Source: Acinetobacter lwoffii (lineage in GTDB: Bacteria > Pseudomonadota > Gammaproteobacteria > Pseudomonadales > Moraxellaceae). Taken from it: a stretch of DNA of 64,000 nucleotides. How positions within the stretch are numbered: position 1 is the first letter of the stretch; each line of letters starts with the position of its first letter. Location of the stretch: assembly GCF_024129735.1 (NCBI RefSeq), contig NZ_JAMXXK010000007.1, forward strand, positions 1 through 64,000, read 5' to 3'. Under the pieces are notes generated by a model that saw only the letters and a list, made by a program, of their open reading frames with translations, ran no database searches and was not told the DNA's origin. Positions 26,752 to 35,938 of this stretch are shown piece after piece. Both the position numbers and the translations under genes were made by a program.

Positions 26752-29700
26752 ACAAAAACATTATGCACATGAGCGCCGTGCTAAAGATAGAAATAAAAAA
26801 CAAATGAAAGAGCGCTTACATATTCAATTGATTATTGAGGAGTTTCTCTCCCAAGAAAAATTACAACAGGCACAACAATCACAAAATTTCCCAGATCTCT
26901 ATAACCAAGTGATTCAGCACTTAGAGCAACAAAAAGTAAGCTTTTCTTTAAAAAAGAGCTTTTATCAGCACTTCCGCAAACACATCATTCAATACAATCG
27001 CACCAATGATGCAGACTTACCACTGCCTACGCAGCACCTCGCTTCTATTCAACGAGCCTCTTTACTCTTTAATGAATCTTGGTTAGAGAATTCGAAATAT
27101 CTCACATATTTAAAAGAGCGACTCTGGCGTTATTGGCATACTGTAGAATATTTTTCGGATGATGAAATTGTTGGCAATCTTCTTATAAGTGCAATCCTGT
27201 ACGGCGGACTTTCACATCATTCAAGCTTGAATGCTTTACTTGAACATCTCAAATCTGATGAAGCAATCTACCATCTTCAGACCTTACAACTTCCGCTTCT
27301 ATTCTTAGAACCTCAATCGCCGCAATATGGTGATTTATATGATCCTAAACAAACCTTAAGGAAATCTCGAAATTTTGTACCAGACCGGCTAACACAGCTC
27401 TGGATTACTCGATTTAAGACACAATTAATAGATATCCAACACGATTGTTACACTTATATCCGTTACGTTTTTAATGCCTTAGAGCTTTCTTTTAACCAGA
27501 AGAAATTTAATCAGCTTTTACAAACCTCCAGTCATTCATTTATGCAACTAGACAAGGTCAAATTAAGCCCTGCGCTTGCACAGTGTTTAACTGAAGAAAT
27601 AGAAAGCTGTGGCTTAAGTCCAAGTGCTTTTAAACGCTATCTCTCACCTCAGCTAATACTTGACCACTCCGATCAAACTGAAGAACCACAGCCCCAAAAT
27701 ATCAACAACAGAGTAAAAGAGGAAAAATTACACACTGAAGATCCTCTTGAGGCACTTACTGCTTTGCATAAACAAATTTTGACGTTCTTTAAAAATAGGC
27801 ATAAGACTACCTCGGATCTATGTAACCTGCTGCACAGCCAACATGCCTATCTTCCAGAAAATGCGAAACGGCTTGGGCTTTGGCTATTTAGCTTATTTCG
27901 TCCGACTACAGAAGATATTAAGCAAATCACAGAGCTTTATCAGCTCGATCAAAACAAGTACTTACTCTATATCAATCATCAGCAGAAGATTCGTCATTCT
28001 TCAATCTATAGTTATTACACTAAACTTGCCGAGTCATGGTTATTACATAGCACCGATTTTATAGAAGAATGCAATCTCAATGATCACCTAGAAGTGATCT
28101 ACAAGCGTATGTTAAACGGCGTCGGTAAATCTAAATCACAAAAATTTGATCTCTTAAAACGTTTTCATCACTTTCAGCGTGTCATATTTGATGCTGATGT
28201 GTTCCCAATGCAGAATGAAAGGTTTCATTTAAGCTCACCGAAAGCCGAAATCATCTCTGCAAAAATATTCCAACAGATGCTTGCGCGACTTGAATACTAT
28301 AAAAGCCCAAGCTATACAGCCCATGATTTAGAAATGCTCAGTATCGTATATACGATAGCGTTTCGTACGGGCATGCGGATTAATGAAATACTCGGCATGC
28401 GAATCAAGGATGTTGAAGGTATTCAAGCCAGTTCAATTTGGATACGTCCATATCGTGCAAAGCATCAACAACATTTACTTAAAACAGATAGTGCTGAACG
28501 CAATCTCAACGTTCAAATTCTACTAACTCAAGAGGAGCATCTTAAATTTCAACATTACTGTCAAGTACGGCGCCGTGCTTATAGGCCCAGTCAATACTTG
28601 TTCACGATGTGGAACAGTACTGAACGCCTTAAACCTAATATGGTGACACTTCCTTTTCAACGCATCCTAGATGCAATATTGCCTGGTCATCGTTATTCTT
28701 TTCATTCTTTACGGCATACTGCAGCGAATAACCTCGCTATAATTTTGACTATGGACTACGAGTTTGTAGTTGCATTCACGGACTATTCAAACGATCATTA
28801 CAACCTCATCAGAAGTCATCTATTACGCTCTAAAGCACCACAAGACAGCTGGTATTTAATTGCGCACCTGCTCGGTCATATTGAACCAAACGAGACCTTC
28901 CGAAGCTATATCCATCTCAGCTATGTGATGGCAGGTTTTCAATTACGTCAATTTGATCTGATGCTTTCCACCCAAATTATTCAAAAAATCTGTCCAACTT
29001 TAATAACGCCGTTGAAACATGCTCAAGAGATCCACCTCAGCAGTTTTGACACTCAAATGCTTCAAGCGACTCATGTAATACCATTAGGCATAGATAAACA
29101 ATCAAGTATGCCAATCAATAAAAAAGAAATTCAGCAAAAACCTACTGATGATTGCATCTATGGTACTGCTCGATCAGAATATCCGTCTGCACTGATCATA
29201 AAAATACTCAAAGCATTAGATCAATCTTATACACCTGAGCTTCTGTCTCAAAAGTATGACTTTCCAATTAAGACACTCATGCTGTGGCAACAAAATATAC
29301 TTAAGCTCAAACAACTCAAAAATCGCAAGAACCGACCTCGCTTCATTATTGATGCTGATAAATCACAACGCATACTTCCACATATTGAAACCAAGGAAGA
29401 AAAAATAGTCTTAGAGTATTTTTTTAAACGGCTTAATAAATTGAAAAGTGATGATGCAAACATCTTAAATGCACTACATATTTTTGAAATGAAAGCCAAC
29501 ATTTCACATGCTGGATTAATCTTTAATAGTGCTGATATAAGGCTAGCAAATCGATTTTTGACAGGAATTTATTCTTTATTTCCAGAAAAATATTGGCAGA
29601 TTGCTATATCTTCTGAAATCTCTGAGGAAAAGCTCATGGAACGACTGCAGTTTAAATTTCTATCTTGCAGCATGAACAGCAGTCTAAATAATTCTTTTAA

Positions 29701-29803
29701 GTTTGAGCTAGTATCCCAAAACAATGGAAAAGCACTAACCGTCTTACGCTATTGCATGTTGGTTTTACTGATCCTGTGTACGCCGTCGCAACCTAGATCA
29801 TAG
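26738..29803 (+). CDS. Very large tyrosine recombinase (third of trio)
   Basis: About 1021 residues. A full tyrosine-recombinase catalytic set is visible in the second half: RTGMRINEILGMRIKD (first Arg), HSLRHTAANNLA (H-x-x-R) and HLLGHIEPNETFRSYIHLS (G-H and a candidate tyrosine). About 300 residues follow the catalytic part, including a segment LSQKYDFPIKTLMLWQQNI that looks like a helix-turn-helix. This is two to three times the size of ordinary integrases. The start is either ATG 26738 or ATG 26744, both overlapping the second gene. Large paired recombinases in overlapping trios recall gamma-mobile-trio islands (GmtY/GmtZ); the link is a hypothesis. Confidence 0.75.
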   Translation: MNMLKQKHYAHERRAKDRNKKQMKERLHIQLIIEEFLSQEKLQQAQQSQNFPDLYNQVIQHLEQQKVSFSLKKSFYQHFRKHIIQYNRTNDADLPLPTQHLASIQRASLLFNESWLENSKYLTYLKERLWRYWHTVEYFSDDEIVGNLLISAILYGGLSHHSSLNALLEHLKSDEAIYHLQTLQLPLLFLEPQSPQYGDLYDPKQTLRKSRNFVPDRLTQLWITRFKTQLIDIQHDCYTYIRYVFNALELSFNQKKFNQLLQTSSHSFMQLDKVKLSPALAQCLTEEIESCGLSPSAFKRYLSPQLILDHSDQTEEPQPQNINNRVKEEKLHTEDPLEALTALHKQILTFFKNRHKTTSDLCNLLHSQHAYLPENAKRLGLWLFSLFRPTTEDIKQITELYQLDQNKYLLYINHQQKIRHSSIYSYYTKLAESWLLHSTDFIEECNLNDHLEVIYKRMLNGVGKSKSQKFDLLKRFHHFQRVIFDADVFPMQNERFHLSSPKAEIISAKIFQQMLARLEYYKSPSYTAHDLEMLSIVYTIAFRTGMRINEILGMRIKDVEGIQASSIWIRPYRAKHQQHLLKTDSAERNLNVQILLTQEEHLKFQHYCQVRRRAYRPSQYLFTMWNSTERLKPNMVTLPFQRILDAILPGHRYSFHSLRHTAANNLAIILTMDYEFVVAFTDYSNDHYNLIRSHLLRSKAPQDSWYLIAHLLGHIEPNETFRSYIHLSYVMAGFQLRQFDLMLSTQIIQKICPTLITPLKHAQEIHLSSFDTQMLQATHVIPLGIDKQSSMPINKKEIQQKPTDDCIYGTARSEYPSALIIKILKALDQSYTPELLSQKYDFPIKTLMLWQQNILKLKQLKNRKNRPRFIIDADKSQRILPHIETKEEKIVLEYFFKRLNKLKSDDANILNALHIFEMKANISHAGLIFNSADIRLANRFLTGIYSLFPEKYWQIAISSEISEEKLMERLQFKFLSCSMNSSLNNSFKFELVSQNNGKALTVLRYCMLVLLILCTPSQPRS

Positions 29804-30121
29804 CTGATCTGGCTGATAACCTGAAAACTCATAAAAGTCATGCAACAATTGAGCATAGACATCTGAAAAATTTATTAAGTTTTCTGGTTGTAAACCATAA
29901 TGGTCAAAATAGCGATCATCAATGAAATAAGCTAATCCTATGTGCGTGTTGAGATAGGTTGATACGCCCAGTTGCCGACAAAAGTCAGGATTATATTGCA
30001 ACTGTAATTGCGTATTACAAATAATTTTTGAGGCTACAATTTTAGCTACATTGCGAATATTGAGATGGCGAATACTAGGATGCATCGATGTCACAATTCG
30101 ACTCGAAGAATAATCCATCAT
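29798..30121 (-). CDS. Uncharacterised 107-residue island protein
   Basis: A soluble 107-residue protein with no known motif, convergent with the third recombinase gene and overlapping its end by six bases. The C-terminal part is acidic and aromatic (YFIDDRYFDHYGLQPENLINFSDVYAQLLHDFYEF in two adjoining helices). It starts about 150 bases from the divergent XRE gene and may share an operator region with it, a layout common for regulator plus partner pairs. I do not recognise it. Confidence 0.5.
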   Translation of the reverse strand: MMDYSSSRIVTSMHPSIRHLNIRNVAKIVASKIICNTQLQLQYNPDFCRQLGVSTYLNTHIGLAYFIDDRYFDHYGLQPENLINFSDVYAQLLHDFYEFSGYQPDQL

Positions 30122-30268
30122 GATCGTTTGGCCTTCAATTGATTTAGATTTTTATCAAGTAATGATTTAGTTGCTTCTCGTTTAACAAGTAAACATCTAA
30201 ACTATATCTATATTTATATAAAAACATGACTAAAACGTCAAGTTTTTATTGTCTATTTGGCGGTAATA

Positions 30269-30595
30269 ATGACACTTGAATTAGACTCGAATGAATTTAA
30301 GATTCGATTGAAAGAAGTCAGAAAGCTACGAAAGCTGACACAGCAAGAACTGGCGGAAAAAACGGGAATACCCGTAACCTCTATTGCGCATTTTGAGTCG
30401 GGCTCACGTAAACCTTCTTTAGAAAATTTTTATAAGCTCATTGTCGTACTTAATATATCAGCAGACTACATCCTAGGACGAAGTGAAGATATGAGTGCGT
30501 TAGGTGTTGATCCCCTTGTGAGCACCCTGCAAAAATTACCTGAGGTAGAGCGGAGAATGATTGAGAAATTCGTTATTTCTTTAGGTCATAATTAG
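30269..30595 (+). CDS. XRE-family phage-repressor-like regulator
   Basis: The 108-residue protein has a clear Cro/C1 helix-turn-helix at about residues 8-65 (RLKEVRKLRKLTQQELAEKT; IPVTSIAHFESGSRKPSLENF), followed by YILGRSED, a phrase usual in small phage-type repressors, and a helical dimer-like tail. The ATG at 30269 is preferred over an upstream TTG at 30257 because GGCGG lies at a fair distance. A strong terminator follows. It may repress the divergent 107-residue gene and itself, or the excision functions on its right. Confidence 0.82.
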   Translation: MTLELDSNEFKIRLKEVRKLRKLTQQELAEKTGIPVTSIAHFESGSRKPSLENFYKLIVVLNISADYILGRSEDMSALGVDPLVSTLQKLPEVERRMIEKFVISLGHN

Positions 30596-30633
30596 ATTCG
30601 ACCCAGCATATAAAATCTGACGACTTGAAAATT

Positions 30634-30658
30634 AAAAAACCACCTAACGTGGTTTTTT
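30634..30658. terminator. Bidirectional hairpin terminator after the XRE gene
   Basis: AAAAAACCAC at 30634-30643 pairs with GTGGTTTTTT at 30649-30658 over a five-base loop. It ends the XRE transcript and can also serve the facing AlpA-like gene. Confidence 0.85.
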
Positions 30659-30749
30659 TGCATAGCCCCGAAATGGATATAAACACATTGTGTGTTTGCT
30701 ATGTGGAATTGATGATCTAGTATTGCCTAGATGGTTGTTTAAATAGTGA

Positions 30750-31115
30750 TTATTCACTCCTACATTTAGCTTTGTAAGTTTTATACCACTCTTCAATTTC
30801 AGCTGTATCAAAATATACTGCTGCTTGACGAGTACTACATTCTTTCAATGGTCTTGGAAATGAAAGATCATTTTCGATGATTTTACGTAAGCAATCTCGT
30901 GTTACATTAAGCAACTCACAAACTTGGTTGTATTTTAAGCGAAATGGCTTCATATTGTGACAAACCACTGGTATATCTAAATCATCAAAATTTTTAACAG
31001 TACGTACAATACTACGACGAGTATGTGATGTATGTGCTCTAAAATGATCCAATTGAGGATCCTCGTTTAATAATAGAGAAACCATGCTATCAAAAAAAAA
31101 TAATTCAAATCCCAT
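30750..31115 (-). CDS. AlpA-like excisionase/regulator
   Basis: The last 70 of 121 residues carry an AlpA/MerR-like winged helix: FRLKYNQVCELLNVTRDCLRKI, then SFPRPLKE and AAVYFDTAEIEEWY. These are the hallmarks of the small factors that pair with P4-type integrases and drive excision. It sits 38 bases downstream of the integrase on the same strand, so both may be read together. The N-terminal 50 residues are not typical; a later start at 30963 (MKPFRLKYN) would leave just the conserved domain. Confidence 0.75.
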   Translation of the reverse strand: MGFELFFFDSMVSLLLNEDPQLDHFRAHTSHTRRSIVRTVKNFDDLDIPVVCHNMKPFRLKYNQVCELLNVTRDCLRKIIENDLSFPRPLKECSTRQAAVYFDTAEIEEWYKTYKAKCRSE

Positions 31116-31153
31116 CCGTCCTAAAACACAAAAAAAGTGATCACGTTTTTGTG

Positions 31154-32401
31154 TTAATGCTTAAGTAAAGACTCAATATAACCACTCCACCACTCCATGA
31201 TTTCATATCGTTCTTCTAAGTGTGCCTCTTTATCATATGCTCCCTTGACCCCAGTTTTTAAATGAGCCAATGCTGATTCGATCACCTGCCATTTGTCACT
31301 ATAGCGTTTATTCAAATTGGAGGATGCAATATGTCTAAATCCATGTGGATTTTGTTTTCCTCGATAACCTAATCGATTCAATGCCGCATTAAATGTTAAA
31401 TTCGAAATTGGCTTATTAATGCTATCGCGACTTGGGAATAAGTATTCACTTTCAGGTGAAATTTTCTTTAGCTCCATCAATAATTTAATGACATGCTTGG
31501 ACAAAGGAATCCCATGTTCGATACCTTTTTTCATTATATTTGAGGGACGTATCCACACCGCCTCATCAAAATCAAATTGCTCCCATTTCGCCTGTCGCAA
31601 TTCCCCTGGACGAGGAAACATATGTATTAAAAGTTCTAAGCCTATTGCAATCGGTCTGGATGAGGAATTTCGAATTAATGAAATCATTTCTGGAAGCTGT
31701 TGAATAGCTACATGCTTCATACTTTGAGATTCCCCTTTCGCTAAATAATCACCAATCCCTTCCAATGGATTATATAAAATACCTTTTTTAAATTTTGCTA
31801 AACCATAAGCACCTGAGCAACATGAAATAAGCTTTTCAATTCTGTTATAAATTCCTTCATTCATTTGCTTGTTAGTAAAAAACTCCAACCATTCTGCTGG
31901 TGTAATTGATTTATATGGTCGATGTCCAAAGACAGGAATTAAATGTCGTTCAACCGATTGTTTTTCCTTTTTATAAGTATCAGCAGCCCAAGTCTGCTTT
32001 TTTCGCTCTAACCACTCATAAATAAGATGCGAGAATAAAGCCTTTTCCTCCTCAAGCTGAATTTTCTTAATCTCAACCTGTGTTTGAATTAGTATTTCAC
32101 CTAGCGTCATGGCCTCTGCTTTTTCACGTGCTTGCGCATAACTTACAGATGGATAACTACCTAATCCTATCCATGCCCATTTTCCTTGATCATTCTTATA
32201 TCGATATTGCCAATGTTTTTTGCCATTCGGTTTAACCCTACAATACAAACCTGGAATATCAGTAGGCTCACGATATTCTTTCGCTTTGGGTTTAAGTGTT
32301 TTATAAATTTCTTCAACACTTTTTTTTCGGCGAACCTTTGTATTCTGCGATACAGATCTTAGACGAATATCATCGTGAGTATTAACATCAAAAACATTCA
32401 T
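31154..32401 (-). CDS. P4-type tyrosine integrase of the island
   Basis: The 415-residue protein has the DUF4102-type N-terminal arm-binding domain (YREPTDIPGLYCRVKPNGKK; GLGSYPSVSYAQAREKAE), a core-binding part, and a catalytic domain with FPRPGELRQAKWEQF (Arg), HGFRHIAS (H-x-x-R) and ALAHLKTGVKGAYDKEAH (His and Tyr). It reads away from the tRNA gene, about 190 bases from it, as usual for islands in tRNA genes. Paired GGATACA sites lie in its upstream region, so it may control its own synthesis. All catalytic residues seem present, so the enzyme is probably active. Confidence 0.93.
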   Translation of the reverse strand: MNVFDVNTHDDIRLRSVSQNTKVRRKKSVEEIYKTLKPKAKEYREPTDIPGLYCRVKPNGKKHWQYRYKNDQGKWAWIGLGSYPSVSYAQAREKAEAMTLGEILIQTQVEIKKIQLEEEKALFSHLIYEWLERKKQTWAADTYKKEKQSVERHLIPVFGHRPYKSITPAEWLEFFTNKQMNEGIYNRIEKLISCCSGAYGLAKFKKGILYNPLEGIGDYLAKGESQSMKHVAIQQLPEMISLIRNSSSRPIAIGLELLIHMFPRPGELRQAKWEQFDFDEAVWIRPSNIMKKGIEHGIPLSKHVIKLLMELKKISPESEYLFPSRDSINKPISNLTFNAALNRLGYRGKQNPHGFRHIASSNLNKRYSDKWQVIESALAHLKTGVKGAYDKEAHLEERYEIMEWWSGYIESLLKH

Positions 32402-32434
32402 AACTTATGGAATCTCCAGTGATTTTTTCCTTGG

Positions 32435-32481
32435 TGTATCCCTGAGTTATATTTTAAATTTAGGATACAAACAAGGATACA
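32435..32481. promoter_or_regulatory. Right integrase arm-type sites
   Basis: GGATACA occurs at 32463-32469 and 32475-32481, 12 bases apart, as in the left pair. A third copy is inverted at 32435-32441 (TGTATCC). They lie between the integrase start and the attachment site. Binding by the integrase is inferred. Confidence 0.6.
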
Positions 32482-32530
32482 CAGAGCGTGTTCCCATACG
32501 AAGTTATATAAGTTTAAACAAAGCAATAAA

Positions 32531-32561
32531 AAACCCTTAACTCTTTTAGAATTAAGGGTTT
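32531..32561 (-). terminator. Island-borne terminator for the tRNA
   Basis: AAACCCTTAA at 32531-32540 pairs with TTAAGGGTTT at 32552-32561, with a T-run on the minus strand. It stands directly downstream of the tRNA, inside the island, in the place of the displaced original terminator at 3798-3828. Confidence 0.7.
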
Positions 32562-32594
32562 AAGTATCATATGAGTGCATATGATTATAAAATT

Positions 32595-32671
<77 letters not shown>

Positions 32672-33023
32672 TATATGCTGAAAACTTTAATTATCAATAA
32701 GTTCAGGCGTCATGAATACTAGCTAAGATTTTTTGGAAAGACAAGTGCTTTTATAACTGCTTGAACATTTAGGCAGCAATCATGGGCGACTTGTCTTAGT
32801 CAAAATTCAGTTACTTAAGACTTCAGTATAGGAGGCATATAGAAAAATGAGATACATGCTGCATCATTTAAGATAAATGAGCCTGTATCTTGAATTTAAT
32901 CCGGTCTACTAAGCGTAAAACTGATAGATTTAAGGTCTTAGTATATCTATAAGGTATCAAAATTCTTTATTACTCAGGCAGCAATGTTAAAGGAATAGCC
33001 TAGAACTAAAGAAGATAGAATGA
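32672..33023. other. Spacer upstream of the tRNA gene, no gene seen
   Basis: This 352-base stretch should carry the tRNA promoter on the minus strand. A short nine-codon frame with a strong ribosome site (AGGAGG near 32841) is present on the plus strand but is too short to support. Confidence 0.4.
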
Positions 33024-33143
33024 CTAGAATTCAGACTTCATTTCTTCGTCTTTATGTAAATCCTGCTTAATTTCGATCAAAGACCATACAATTATAAGCG
33101 CAAAAATCAATAGGGAGACTACGAAGGCTGTCATGTACGTCAT
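33024..33143 (-). CDS. Small single-TM membrane protein (39 residues)
   Basis: From ATG 33143 the frame reads MTYMTAFVVSLLIFALIIVW and then a charged tail (EIKQDLHKDEEMKSEF). This is one hydrophobic helix with a negatively charged end, the look of a real small inner-membrane protein. A longer start at 33227 adds a basic leader that seems unlikely. The ribosome site is weak (GAG). The function is not known. Confidence 0.45.
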   Translation of the reverse strand: MTYMTAFVVSLLIFALIIVWSLIEIKQDLHKDEEMKSEF

Positions 33144-33430
33144 ACTTTTCAATCTCAGAGTAGAAAGAGTAAGAAAATAGAAAAGACCTAGATCAGTCTT
33201 CTTCTTCGACAAAAGTCTAATAACCAAAGTATGCTCTGAATAGTCATTTTTTCATCATTTTAAGACTTTTTTTGTATATACTGATATTTTTAAGATCTTA
33301 ATATTATTTTATTTATATATTTTAACTCTTAATCTTGCAGCTTAAAAAGATGAATAAATTATAGATTTTTACATTATTTGCTGATTTTATTTAAAAGCCT
33401 ATTGACTGTATAGACGAACAAGATGAAATT

Positions 33431-34024
33431 ATGCAGTTCTCTACATACAGCTTTTACTTCTCCGTACTTATGCTAAATAAATTCCTTGGCGAATCTGCAT
33501 TTAAACTTGCAGGTTGGCAATATCATGTCGAACCAGATGTACTTGAAGATAAACAGGTCATTATCGGGTTTGAACATACCTCAATGATGGATGCAGTACT
33601 GTCAATTGCTTTGTTCCAGATTTACGACCTCAAGGTTCATACCTTGATCAAAAAAGAATTATTTAAAGGACCGTTCAAACCGCTCTTGAACGCTGTGGGT
33701 GGTATTCCGGTTGACCGCAAGGCCAGTAAAGATATCGTGACCCAGATGGTGGAACATTTTCAGAAGAATGAAAAGTTCAATCTGGTGATTGCACCCGAAG
33801 CGACACGAGCCAAACAGGGTGAAGCACGCAAACCGATCCGTACCGGTTTCTGGCATATTGCCAAGGCTGCCAATGTACCGATCGTGTTGTTATACGCCAA
33901 TTCCAAAACCAAGCAAGGTGGCATTCTTGGCAAGATCTATCCGACAGACCTTGCGCATGACCTGGCTTTGATCAAACAACTGTATAAAGACAAGGTTGGT
34001 CTGGATATCGTTATTCCAGAATAA
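33431..34024 (+). CDS. 1-acylglycerol-3-phosphate acyltransferase-like (PlsC family)
   Basis: The 197-residue protein has the acyltransferase boxes in order: H-x4-D (EHTSMMDA, about residue 49), GGIPVDRKAS (about 95) and APEATR (about 125, in the place of the usual EGTR). This family moves an acyl chain to lysophosphatidic acid or similar acceptors at the inner membrane. It lacks an N-terminal membrane segment and is shorter than E. coli PlsC (245), so the exact substrate is open. A hairpin terminator follows. Confidence 0.85.
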   Translation: MQFSTYSFYFSVLMLNKFLGESAFKLAGWQYHVEPDVLEDKQVIIGFEHTSMMDAVLSIALFQIYDLKVHTLIKKELFKGPFKPLLNAVGGIPVDRKASKDIVTQMVEHFQKNEKFNLVIAPEATRAKQGEARKPIRTGFWHIAKAANVPIVLLYANSKTKQGGILGKIYPTDLAHDLALIKQLYKDKVGLDIVIPE

Positions 34025-34041
34025 GCTTCTCTAAAAGCACT

Positions 34042-34071
34042 GACATGAACAGAAATCCTGCTGTTCATGTC
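34042..34071 (+). terminator. Hairpin after the acyltransferase gene
   Basis: GACATGAACAG at 34042-34052 pairs with CTGTTCATGTC at 34061-34071 over an eight-base loop, 17 bases past the stop. The T-run is weak. Confidence 0.55.
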
Positions 34072-34269
34072 TTGTTCATCTACTTATATAAATGTATAAA
34101 AACAAAATCAGAAATGCCCCATCCTATTTCCACTCTTTCTTAATTTAGCGCTTTTTTTTGCTTTTATCCTGAAATCTCAAATCCAGACACTTTTTTTTAA
34201 AAAAACGCTTATGGTAGAATTTCGGCATTCTGATAGGCATACAGCCAATCTACAAGGAGCATAGTTCGC

Positions 34270-35019
34270 ATGGCGGGTCATTCCAAGTGGGCCAATATTA
34301 AGCATCGCAAAGCAAAACAAGATGCGAGTCGTGGTAAAGTTTTTACCAAATACATTCGTGAATTAACCACTGCTGCAAAGCTTGGTGGTCCAGATACTGC
34401 AAGCAACCCTCGTCTACGTGCTGTGGTTGAAAAAGCATTATCAGTGAATATGACACGTGACGTGATCAACCGTGCCATTCAACGTGGTGCTGGTGGCGAA
34501 GATAACGATGACCTGAAAGAAGTGACCTACGAAGGTTATGGTGTAGGTGGTGTTGCGGTTATTGTTGAAACCATGACTGACAACTTGAACCGTACTGTGC
34601 CTGACGTACGTCATTGCTTCTCTAAAACTGATGGTAACTTAGGCACCAATGGTTCGGTGGCATTCCTGTTCACGAAACGTGGTGAGATCACTTTTGAAGA
34701 TGTGTCTTTGGAAGATCAAATCATGGAAGTGGCATTAGAAGCAGGTGCTGAAGACATCGAAGTCACTGAAGATGATATCTTGGTCATTACCACACCTGAA
34801 GCCTTCGGTGAAGTTCAAGATGCTTTAACTGCTGCAGGTTTAAAATCTGACAATGCTGAAGTAGTGATGAGTCCTTCAACCAAAGCAGAAATCACAGACA
34901 TCGATCAAGCGAAAAAAATCATGAAAATGATTGATATGCTTGAAGATCTGGATGATGTACAAAACGTTTATACCAACGTTGAATTCTCAGACGCAGTTTT
35001 AGCAGAACTTGATGCTTAA
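34270..35019 (+). CDS. yebC: YebC/PmpR-family regulator, TACO1 homologue
   Basis: The 249-residue protein begins with the family's near-fixed [14 protein letters not shown] and has the three-domain YebC build, with RAIQRGAGG and [10 protein letters not shown] signatures. Members bind DNA as regulators in some bacteria; others help ribosomes through difficult proline stretches. RBS AAGGAGC lies upstream of ATG 34270. In many gammaproteobacteria the gene is beside ruvC; that is not so here. A strong terminator at 35033 ends the unit. Confidence 0.95.
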   Translation: MAGHSKWANIKHRKAKQDASRGKVFTKYIRELTTAAKLGGPDTASNPRLRAVVEKALSVNMTRDVINRAIQRGAGGEDNDDLKEVTYEGYGVGGVAVIVETMTDNLNRTVPDVRHCFSKTDGNLGTNGSVAFLFTKRGEITFEDVSLEDQIMEVALEAGAEDIEVTEDDILVITTPEAFGEVQDALTAAGLKSDNAEVVMSPSTKAEITDIDQAKKIMKMIDMLEDLDDVQNVYTNVEFSDAVLAELDA

Positions 35020-35032
35020 ATATGTCTGATTC

Positions 35033-35060
35033 AAAAAACGCACCTTAGGGTGCGTTTTTT
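35033..35060. terminator. Bidirectional terminator between yebC and the Lrp gene
   Basis: AAAAAACGCACC at 35033-35044 pairs with GGTGCGTTTTTT at 35049-35060. It lies between two facing genes. Confidence 0.9.
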
Positions 35061-35087
35061 TATGGCTGTCCACCAACCTAGCTTTGA

Positions 35088-35558
35088 TTAAACTTTATTG
35101 AGTAATCCGCTACAGTTAAAGACATTATATTCTTTAATCACAAAGCTGGAATGCAGTGCCACCACATGCTCAATTTTTCCAATCCGCTTAAGCAGGATTT
35201 CACTATAATTTTCCATATCTCTTGCCACGACTTCAACAATAAAGTCTGCCGACTGACCGGTGACCAAAAAAGCATTAATTACTTCGGGAATACTTTCCAG
35301 TTCTTCCAGAAATTTGGCAAAAGTATCGCTATCATGTTTGCTTAAGGATACCTGCAACAGCACATGCAGACTGAAACCTAATTTTTGGTAATTGATTTCA
35401 CGTTTTAAGCCACTGATAATATTATGATCGATTAAGTGTTTGATCCTACGATGCACCGAACTGACAGATAAATTCACCCGCTCGGACAGTTCATTCAGAT
35501 TGACATCTTCATGGGTCAATATTTCTAGAATATGTTTATCGAAACGATCCAGTTCCAT
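35088..35558 (-). CDS. Lrp/AsnC-family transcriptional regulator
   Basis: The 156-residue protein has the AsnC-type helix-turn-helix at the start (FDKHILEILTHEDVNLNELS; RVNLSVSSVHRRIKHLID) and the RAM ligand-binding domain after it (residues about 65-150, with VTGQSADFIVEVVARDMENY). Family members sense amino acids and often control the divergent neighbour. Here the divergent side is a 380-base spacer before the glycine-rich repeat gene, and no amino-acid enzyme is beside it, so its target is not clear. Confidence 0.92.
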   Translation of the reverse strand: MELDRFDKHILEILTHEDVNLNELSERVNLSVSSVHRRIKHLIDHNIISGLKREINYQKLGFSLHVLLQVSLSKHDSDTFAKFLEELESIPEVINAFLVTGQSADFIVEVVARDMENYSEILLKRIGKIEHVVALHSSFVIKEYNVFNCSGLLNKV

Positions 35559-35938
35559 TTTTATACTCTTATATCAATAATCAATAGATGCAGAAAATTT
35601 TGCGCCATCTCTGTTATACAATATTTATTTATTTTTCACAAAATTTTCATATTCTGAAATTTTTTTCCAAATGGGATTTCATTTTATAAATACGGTTTTC
35701 AGGAGGGTTTAAATGACCGTTAATCGCATAAATTAAAAACATGACCAATGGTATTTTTGATTAAATCTTTATTTTTAAATTATTTAAATTGGGTAAACAT
35801 GGCAACAGATAGGCTATTCCTGTCAGCCCCTACACGACTTAGCCGTCCATCTTTTACAAGTGTATAGAAATAGATTAAAACAAAGGCGCTTTAAAAACAA
35901 AAATAGCGCATTTCAAAAATATTACACAAGGAACGGTC
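35559..35938. other. 380-base spacer between the Lrp gene and the repeat protein
   Basis: No gene is seen. It should carry two divergent promoters. It is AT-rich, with several TTTT/AAAA runs. The last 15 bases hold the ribosome site AAGGAAC of the next gene. Confidence 0.4.

Noticed and set aside
23937..29803. Reading the trio as Tn554-type tnpABC or a RIT element
   Set aside because: Order and sizes (215, 725, about 1021 residues) do not fit Tn554 (about 360, 630, 125) or RIT elements (three recombinases of usual size).
32847..32885. Nine-codon frame after AGGAGG near 32841
   Set aside because: Too short, with no downstream gene on that strand for it to control as a leader.
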